DNA from: Methanobrevibacter sp.
GTDB taxonomy: Archaea > Methanobacteriota > Methanobacteria > Methanobacteriales > Methanobacteriaceae
DNA length: 9,324 nt
NCBI RefSeq assembly: GCF_015062985.1
Contig: NZ_SUTI01000033.1
Location: 1 to 9,324 of the forward strand
Direction of reading: 5' to 3'
In this document: positions 5,789-9,324 of the stretch, one piece after another
How positions within the stretch are numbered: the first letter of the stretch is position 1
How the letters are laid out: every line of letters begins with the position of its first letter
Program-made: the position numbers and the translations under genes
Notes under the pieces: generated by a model
The model's input: only the letters and a program-made list of their open reading frames with translations
What the model was told of the DNA's origin: nothing
The model's database searches: none

Positions 5789-6865
5789 ATGACTAATGAT
5801 AATTTTATGGGCGTTACAACAGGTACTGTAGCCACAGCATGTTCACTTGCGGCACTGGATGCTATTTTAGACACTCCGGATATTGCATGTGTCAAAGTTG
5901 AAACCCCTAAAAAAACATTAGATATTATCATTGATGAGTGTAAATTAATTTCTCCTTTTAAAGCTTATGCTGTAGCTCATAAAAATCCGTATAATGATCC
6001 TGATGTCACTGTTGATTTGGCAATCATATCGACTGTCGAATTAGTGGATGAATCTTCACAGGATTCCAAAATTGTCATCACCGGCGGTGAAGGCGTTGGA
6101 TTAGTTACAAAGCCAGGTCTTCAAATTCAAGTTGGAGACTATGCGATTAATCCTGTTCCCCGTAGGATGATTATGAGGAATTTGGAAGAAAGGATTCCTG
6201 AAGGAAAAGCAGCTATCGTTACAATTTCCATTCCTGAAGGTGAAGAAATAGCTAAAAAAACAATGAATCCCAAATTGGGTATTATTGGAGGAATCTCAAT
6301 TCTCGGAACTACTGGGATTGCAAGGTCAATGTCAAGTGATGCCTATAAAAATTCCATTGTTAAGCAACTTGATGTGGCAATTGCATCAGATATAAAAGAC
6401 CTGGTTTTTGTTCCGGGCAATATTGGTGAGAAATTAGCATTAAAACAATTGAATGTTACAAAGGAACAGATTGTTCAAACAGGCAACTATGCAGGTTTCA
6501 TGTTTGAAGAAGCTGAAAAGCGCGGAATTAATAAATTCACATATTTCGGTCATATGGGCAAGCTAATCAAAGTTGCCGGCGGAATATTCAACACAAAACA
6601 TGCCGTTGCAGATGGAAGGCGTGAAATCATGGTTACTCATGCCGCTTTATGTGGTGTTGAAAAGAATGACCTTCAGAGATTGTTTGATTCAAAAACAACT
6701 GATGACATGATGTCCATTTTAGAGGAACTTAATGTTTCAGTTGATGTTTCAAACAGTATTGCAAATGCCATTCATGAAAGATGCATGCAGCGCTTTGATT
6801 TGGATTTAAATGTGATTATAGTGGATATGGAAGGAACTTATTTAAACGATAATTTCAGTAAATAA
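5789..6865 (+). CDS. cbiD: CbiD, cobalt-precorrin-5B C1-methyltransferase
   Basis: This 358-residue protein is full-length CbiD, the SAM-dependent enzyme that methylates C1 of the corrin ring in the anaerobic cobalamin route. Family signatures run in order: GVTTGT (8-13), NDPDVT (69-74), GGEGVGLVTKPGL (99-111), NPVPRRMI (121-128), LGIIGGISILGTTGI (163-177), VPGNIGEKL (208-216) and GHMGKLIKVAGG with FNTKHAVADGR (254-277). Methanogens need corrinoid for the Mtr methyltransferase, which fits. No other cobalamin gene is nearby. ATG 5789 has no ribosome site. ATG 5807 (residue 7), just before GVTTGT, is a real alternative start and would leave the domain intact. The gene is 29 bases after the thioredoxin gene and 18 bases before the glycosyltransferase gene. 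Confidence 0.95.
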   Translation: MTNDNFMGVTTGTVATACSLAALDAILDTPDIACVKVETPKKTLDIIIDECKLISPFKAYAVAHKNPYNDPDVTVDLAIISTVELVDESSQDSKIVITGGEGVGLVTKPGLQIQVGDYAINPVPRRMIMRNLEERIPEGKAAIVTISIPEGEEIAKKTMNPKLGIIGGISILGTTGIARSMSSDAYKNSIVKQLDVAIASDIKDLVFVPGNIGEKLALKQLNVTKEQIVQTGNYAGFMFEEAEKRGINKFTYFGHMGKLIKVAGGIFNTKHAVADGRREIMVTHAALCGVEKNDLQRLFDSKTTDDMMSILEELNVSVDVSNSIANAIHERCMQRFDLDLNVIIVDMEGTYLNDNFSK

Positions 6866-6883
6866 TATTATGAGGTTATTTTT

Positions 6884-7981
6884 ATGAAGATAGCTATGGT
6901 CGGTCAATTTCCACCTCATTTCGGAGGTGTAGGTGTTCATATTCACACGTTATCTAAAGAATTAGTCAGTCAAGGGCATGAAGTATATGTAATTACTTAT
7001 CCCCATAAGGATATCCATGATATCGATGGGATTCATGTAATCGGAACTTCAGGATTAAATATTCCCGGTGTCAGGGGATTGATGTTTAAGATGAATGCAA
7101 AAAAGGCATTAAAAAGCCTTGTGGGAGAAGTGGATATTGATATTATTCATGGTCATTATTTGTTCCCTGCAGGTGCTGCTGCCGTTGAAGTTGGAAAAGA
7201 GAAGGGCATAAAAACATATGTTACTGCACACGGCTCAGACATGTTTGAACTCTATAAGTCTCAACCCCTAATGAGGCCAACTATTCGCAAGGTTTTGCAT
7301 GATGCGGATGTTGTTCTTGCTGTCAGTAATGCATTAAGGCATGAAATTATTGCAACCGGAGTTGAAGGAATATCCAGCAAAACTAGACTTTCATGGAATT
7401 CCGTAGACATCGATAAATTCTCAACAGAGGAAAATAATACATTCAAAAAAGAAAATAACCTTGAAGATAAGCCTATTGTCCTTTTTGTAGGTAACTTGAT
7501 TAGAAGGAAAAATGTTGATTCGATTTTAGAAGCTAAAAAGATAGCTAACAGCGATTATTATCTTGTTGTTGTGGGTGACGGGCCGCTGTTTAAAAAACTA
7601 AAAAAGAAAGTTGAAGATGAGAATATCCGTGATGTAATATTCACTGGGTCCAGAACAGATGTTGAGGATATTATCCCAAGTTGTGATGTTCTGATTTTGC
7701 CGTCCTATTCTGAAAGTTTTGGTTTAGTATTGATTGAGGCTTTAGCTTGTGGAAAGCCAGTTATTGGGAGTAATGTTGGTGGAATCACTGAAATAATAAC
7801 TGAAGATGTGGGATTACTTGTTGATCCGAAAAAGGTTTCATCCATAGCCAGAGCGATTGATAGGATGATTAACGATGAGCAGTTCAGGTTTGTCTTATCA
7901 CTCAATGCAAGAAGTAGAGCTATTGATTTTTCAAAGGTTTCCATTCCATATGATGAGGTAAACAATGAAGAGCAAGGTTAG
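6884..7981 (+). CDS. GT-B glycosyltransferase, GT4-like
   Basis: This 365-residue retaining-type glycosyltransferase has the GT-B fold of family 4. The N-terminal Rossmann domain shows QFPPHFGGVGVHI (8-20) with the acceptor-side glycine loop, HGHY (89-92), and AHGSD (115-119). The C-terminal donor domain starts around FVGNLIRRKNVD (201-212), where R207, R208 and K209 likely contact the sugar-nucleotide phosphates, followed by VVGDGP (229-234). It also has the E-x7-E pair E277 and E285 in PSYSESFGLVLIEA, then VGLLVDP. There is no membrane segment, so it works in the cytosol or at the membrane face. Donor and acceptor cannot be read; surface polysaccharide, pseudomurein or glycolipid synthesis are all possible. 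GAGGT lies about 7 nt before the ATG. Its last 17 bases overlap the shikimate kinase gene, implying co-transcription. Confidence 0.9.
   Translation: MKIAMVGQFPPHFGGVGVHIHTLSKELVSQGHEVYVITYPHKDIHDIDGIHVIGTSGLNIPGVRGLMFKMNAKKALKSLVGEVDIDIIHGHYLFPAGAAAVEVGKEKGIKTYVTAHGSDMFELYKSQPLMRPTIRKVLHDADVVLAVSNALRHEIIATGVEGISSKTRLSWNSVDIDKFSTEENNTFKKENNLEDKPIVLFVGNLIRRKNVDSILEAKKIANSDYYLVVVGDGPLFKKLKKKVEDENIRDVIFTGSRTDVEDIIPSCDVLILPSYSESFGLVLIEALACGKPVIGSNVGGITEIITEDVGLLVDPKKVSSIARAIDRMINDEQFRFVLSLNARSRAIDFSKVSIPYDEVNNEEQG
7955..7959 (+). promoter_or_regulatory. Ribosome-binding site of shikimate kinase inside the glycosyltransferase gene
   Basis: GAGGT lies 5 nt before ATG 7965, within the glycosyltransferase reading frame. 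It supports the overlapping start of shikimate kinase and coupling of the two genes. Confidence 0.7.
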
Positions 7982-8831
7982 ATCCCCAGGTTCTGCAACA
8001 ATAATCAATGCAATTGCAACAGGATGCGGTTCCGCCTTTGGGATTGGTTTGGATATTGAATGTGAAGCCAAAACAATTTCTCAGGGAATTGAATGCTTTA
8101 ATGATGTGGGAGCGGACAATACCTTGATGGAGATATGTGTCGAGAAGGTTTTTTCCCATTATAATATTGATAAAAATGATTTTGGAATAAACTTAAAAAC
8201 AAAATCCAAATTGCCAATGGCGTCAGGTTTGTCAAGCAGCAGCGCTTCATCCAATGCTATTGTAAAAGTCACCTCTTCAATCATCGCAAGCGAATTTGAT
8301 GCCAGACCTCTTGATGATTTGGAAGTAATCAATATTGCAATTGATTCTTCATTGGAGGCGGGGGTCACAATAACAGGTTCATTTGATGATGCGACAGCCT
8401 CATATTTTGGAGGCGTAGTCGTAACAGACAATGCAAACAGGGAGTTTTTCATTAAAGAAAAAATGGATGAATATCCGATTCTTGTTTATATGCCTAATTA
8501 TTATTCGAAATCTGGTGATTCTAATCCTCAAAGAATGAAGCTATTGGCTCCTTTGGTTGAAACAGCTTTTGAATTTGCACGTGAACGAAATTATTTCAAT
8601 GCTTTGAATTTAAATGGACTGATATATTCTGCAACTTTGGGATTTAATTCGTCAATTGCCATTGATGCTTTGGAATCAGGAGCAATTGCTTCAGGATTAT
8701 CAGGTACAGGTTCTTCTTTTGTTGCTGTTGTTAACGAAGAATCCATCGACGATGTCAAATCATCTTGGGAAAAATATGAAGGCCAGATTATCGAAACAAA
8801 AGTGGATAATATTGGCTGTAAATTATTGTAA
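7965..8831 (+). CDS. aroK: Archaeal GHMP-type shikimate kinase
   Basis: This 288-residue GHMP-family kinase is the archaeal, non-homologous replacement of bacterial AroK. It phosphorylates shikimate to shikimate-3-phosphate with ATP, the fifth step of chorismate synthesis. The N-terminus RSPGSATIINAIATGCGSAF (6-25) is GHMP motif 1. The ATP-binding motif 2 is LPMASGLSSSSASSNA (83-98), with more serines than most GHMP kinases, as usual for archaeal shikimate kinases. FDDATASYFGG (140-150) supplies the likely catalytic aspartate, and SGLSGTGSSFVAVV (243-256) is motif 3. The start is supported by GAGGT at 7955-7959. It overlaps the glycosyltransferase gene by 17 bases and is followed by a T run and then the chorismate mutase gene, the next clear aromatic-pathway step in the window. 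Confidence 0.94.
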   Translation: MKSKVRSPGSATIINAIATGCGSAFGIGLDIECEAKTISQGIECFNDVGADNTLMEICVEKVFSHYNIDKNDFGINLKTKSKLPMASGLSSSSASSNAIVKVTSSIIASEFDARPLDDLEVINIAIDSSLEAGVTITGSFDDATASYFGGVVVTDNANREFFIKEKMDEYPILVYMPNYYSKSGDSNPQRMKLLAPLVETAFEFARERNYFNALNLNGLIYSATLGFNSSIAIDALESGAIASGLSGTGSSFVAVVNEESIDDVKSSWEKYEGQIIETKVDNIGCKLL

Positions 8832-8838
8832 TTTTTTT
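8832..8838 (+). terminator. Oligo-T tract after shikimate kinase
   Basis: Seven T residues directly follow the TAA stop of shikimate kinase. With the TATA box at 8874-8881 this suggests that the upstream transcript ends here, at least partly, and that chorismate mutase starts a new unit. Confidence 0.5.
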
Positions 8839-8853
8839 ATTCCATTATTTTGT

Positions 8854-8866
8854 TTTAACTGTTAAA
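8854..8866. promoter_or_regulatory. 13-bp palindrome next to the chorismate mutase TATA box (candidate operator)
   Basis: TTTAACTGTTAAA is a perfect dyad of two 6-bp arms around T8860. With one bulged base it extends to GTTTTAACTGTTAAAC (8852-8867). It ends 7 bp before the TATA box, overlapping the BRE position. That is where an archaeal repressor could block TFB or an activator could recruit it. The regulator is unknown, and in such AT-rich DNA chance remains possible. Confidence 0.4.
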
Positions 8867-8873
8867 CATATAA

Positions 8874-8881
8874 TTTATATA
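8874..8881 (+). promoter_or_regulatory. TATA box of chorismate mutase / rps17e
   Basis: TTTATATA centred at 8877.5 lies about 57 bp before the TTG start at 8935. Initiation near 8903 would give a leader of about 32 nt. It follows the oligo-T tract of the shikimate kinase gene. Confidence 0.5.
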
Positions 8882-8902
8882 GTAGGATTAATAATAAATT
8901 AT

Positions 8903-8920
8903 ATTATTATCATTATTATC
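8903..8920 (+). repeat. Tandem 9-mer ATTATTATC x2 in the chorismate mutase leader
   Basis: Two exact copies of ATTATTATC (8903-8911 and 8912-8920) lie at the start of the predicted leader. Upstream ATAATAA (8891-8897) could pair weakly with TTATTAT (8904-8910). The repeat is simple AT-rich sequence; a role in translation or start-site choice is speculative. Confidence 0.5.
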
Positions 8921-8925
8921 AATTT

Positions 8926-8930
8926 GGTGA
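8926..8930 (+). promoter_or_regulatory. Ribosome-binding site fixing the TTG start of chorismate mutase
   Basis: GGTGA lies 4 nt before TTG 8935-8937. The only in-frame ATG lies far inside the gene (residue 57, after several active-site positions), so the TTG start is well supported. Confidence 0.75.
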
Positions 8931-8934
8931 TTTT

Positions 8935-9276
8935 TTGAAAAGTGACTATCAAATAAAATCTTTTAAAAATAAAGAAGAAGCTGAAAAACTTCTCAAAGAA
9001 TCAAGAAAGCGCATTGATGAAATTGATAATGAATTGTTCGATTTAATTTCTCAGAGAACATCTCTTGCAAAAGACATAGTTCTTTCTAAAGAATATCTTG
9101 GAATGCCAATATATGATAAATCAAGGGAAGAAGAAGTTCACAATAAACTCAAGAGGTTGTCTGAGGAGAATAATCTTGATGTTGATATTATTGATCAAAT
9201 CGTAAACATGTTAACTATTTTAAGTAAAAATGAGCAAAAAGAAATTTTAAGGAGGAATGTTAATGGGCAATATTAG
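8935..9276 (+). CDS. aroQ: Monofunctional AroQ-class chorismate mutase
   Basis: This 113-residue all-helical AroQ-class chorismate mutase converts chorismate to prephenate for Phe and Tyr synthesis. Aligned by eye to the E. coli chorismate mutase domain of PheA, every active-site residue is kept: R11 as R24, R28 as R41, K39 as K52, D48 as D61, R51 as R64, E52 as E65, S84 as S97 and Q88 as Q101. It should therefore be active, as a dimer like its family. About 12 extra residues precede the first helix. No prephenate dehydratase or dehydrogenase domain is attached. It starts with TTG, supported by GGTGA at 8926-8930. It lies downstream of shikimate kinase, and its last 14 bases overlap rps17e, whose ribosome site AGGAGG is inside this gene. 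Confidence 0.94.
   Translation: MKSDYQIKSFKNKEEAEKLLKESRKRIDEIDNELFDLISQRTSLAKDIVLSKEYLGMPIYDKSREEEVHNKLKRLSEENNLDVDIIDQIVNMLTILSKNEQKEILRRNVNGQY
9250..9255 (+). promoter_or_regulatory. Strong ribosome-binding site of rps17e
   Basis: AGGAGG is a full Shine-Dalgarno match 7 nt before ATG 9263 and lies inside the chorismate mutase gene. An in-frame ATG at 9257 is only 1 nt from it, so 9263 is the better start. It is the strongest ribosome site in the window, as expected for a ribosomal protein. Confidence 0.8.
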
Positions 9277-9324
9277 AACTTCATTTGTTAAACGTTTAGC
9301 AAAAGAACTTATTGAAACTCACAA
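9263..9324 (+). CDS. rps17e: 30S ribosomal protein S17e (5' part, cut by the window end)
   Basis: The visible 20 residues, MGNIRTSFVKRLAKELIETH, match the highly conserved N-terminus of archaeal/eukaryotic ribosomal protein S17e, a small-subunit protein absent from bacteria. About two thirds of the expected 60-70 residue protein lies beyond the window. It overlaps the end of the chorismate mutase gene by 14 bases in another frame and has its own full Shine-Dalgarno site, so translation is probably coupled but independently strong. A short N-terminus alone supports the call, but the family match is distinctive. Confidence 0.9.
   Translation, partial: MGNIRTSFVKRLAKELIETH

Noticed and set aside
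7965..7981. The 17-base overlap as a sign of a frameshift or sequencing error between two parts of one gene.
   Set aside because: Both proteins are complete for their own unrelated families, and the second has a ribosome site at the correct distance.
8656..8865. Plus-strand frame of 69 codons near the end of shikimate kinase.
   Set aside because: It lies in another frame inside the conserved motif 3 region of shikimate kinase, and its leucine run is a frame-shifted reading of the Gly/Ser-rich segment.

Overview
This is an AT-rich, gene-dense chromosomal segment from a methanogenic archaeon, most likely of the order Methanobacteriales and close to Methanobrevibacter or a relative. Supporting signs are TATA-box promoters instead of -35/-10 boxes, GGTGA/GGAGG ribosome-binding sites, a GHMP-type archaeal shikimate kinase, a Hel308 helicase, an Elp3 that stands alone as in archaea, a small archaeal CxxC thioredoxin, an anaerobic-route CbiD, DUF2098 and ribosomal protein S17e. 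The genus is inference. The gene content is ordinary core genome: I see no transposase, integrase, CRISPR array, toxin pair or defence island.

Layout. Positions 1-72 hold tRNA-Phe(GAA), missing only its first base, followed by an oligo-T terminator. On the minus strand lie a deoC-family aldolase (152-871) and elp3 (925-2589). A short divergent promoter region separates elp3 from two plus-strand genes for small proteins, a PRC-barrel protein (2691-2957) and a DUF2098 protein (2975-3280), which end in a hairpin/T-run terminator. The Hel308 helicase (3291-5369, minus) converges on them. A second divergent promoter region (5370-5495) precedes a plus-strand series to the window end: thioredoxin-like protein, cbiD, a family 4-like glycosyltransferase, shikimate kinase, chorismate mutase and the start of rps17e.

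How the genes relate. Shikimate kinase and chorismate mutase are two steps of aromatic amino acid synthesis. CbiD belongs to anaerobic corrin synthesis, which methanogens need for the corrinoid of methyltransferase Mtr. cbiD, the glycosyltransferase and shikimate kinase are packed like one transcript (18-nt gap, then a 17-nt overlap). Chorismate mutase appears to have its own promoter and is translationally overlapped with rps17e. Elp3 modifies wobble uridines of tRNAs, and Hel308 acts at stalled replication forks.

No clearly new multi-gene system is visible. The best leads are: (1) the deoC product keeps the Schiff-base lysine but has replaced several other residues of the DERA active site, including a paired D16/K201 change, so it may not be a normal deoxyribose-phosphate aldolase; (2) a 9-bp inverted repeat whose dyad axis coincides with the TATA box of the thioredoxin gene, a likely operator; (3) a perfect 13-bp palindrome beside the chorismate mutase TATA box; and (4) a palindromic TATA box midway between the elp3 and PRC-barrel start codons. 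Promoter and terminator calls come from reading motifs and spacing by eye, not from computed scores.
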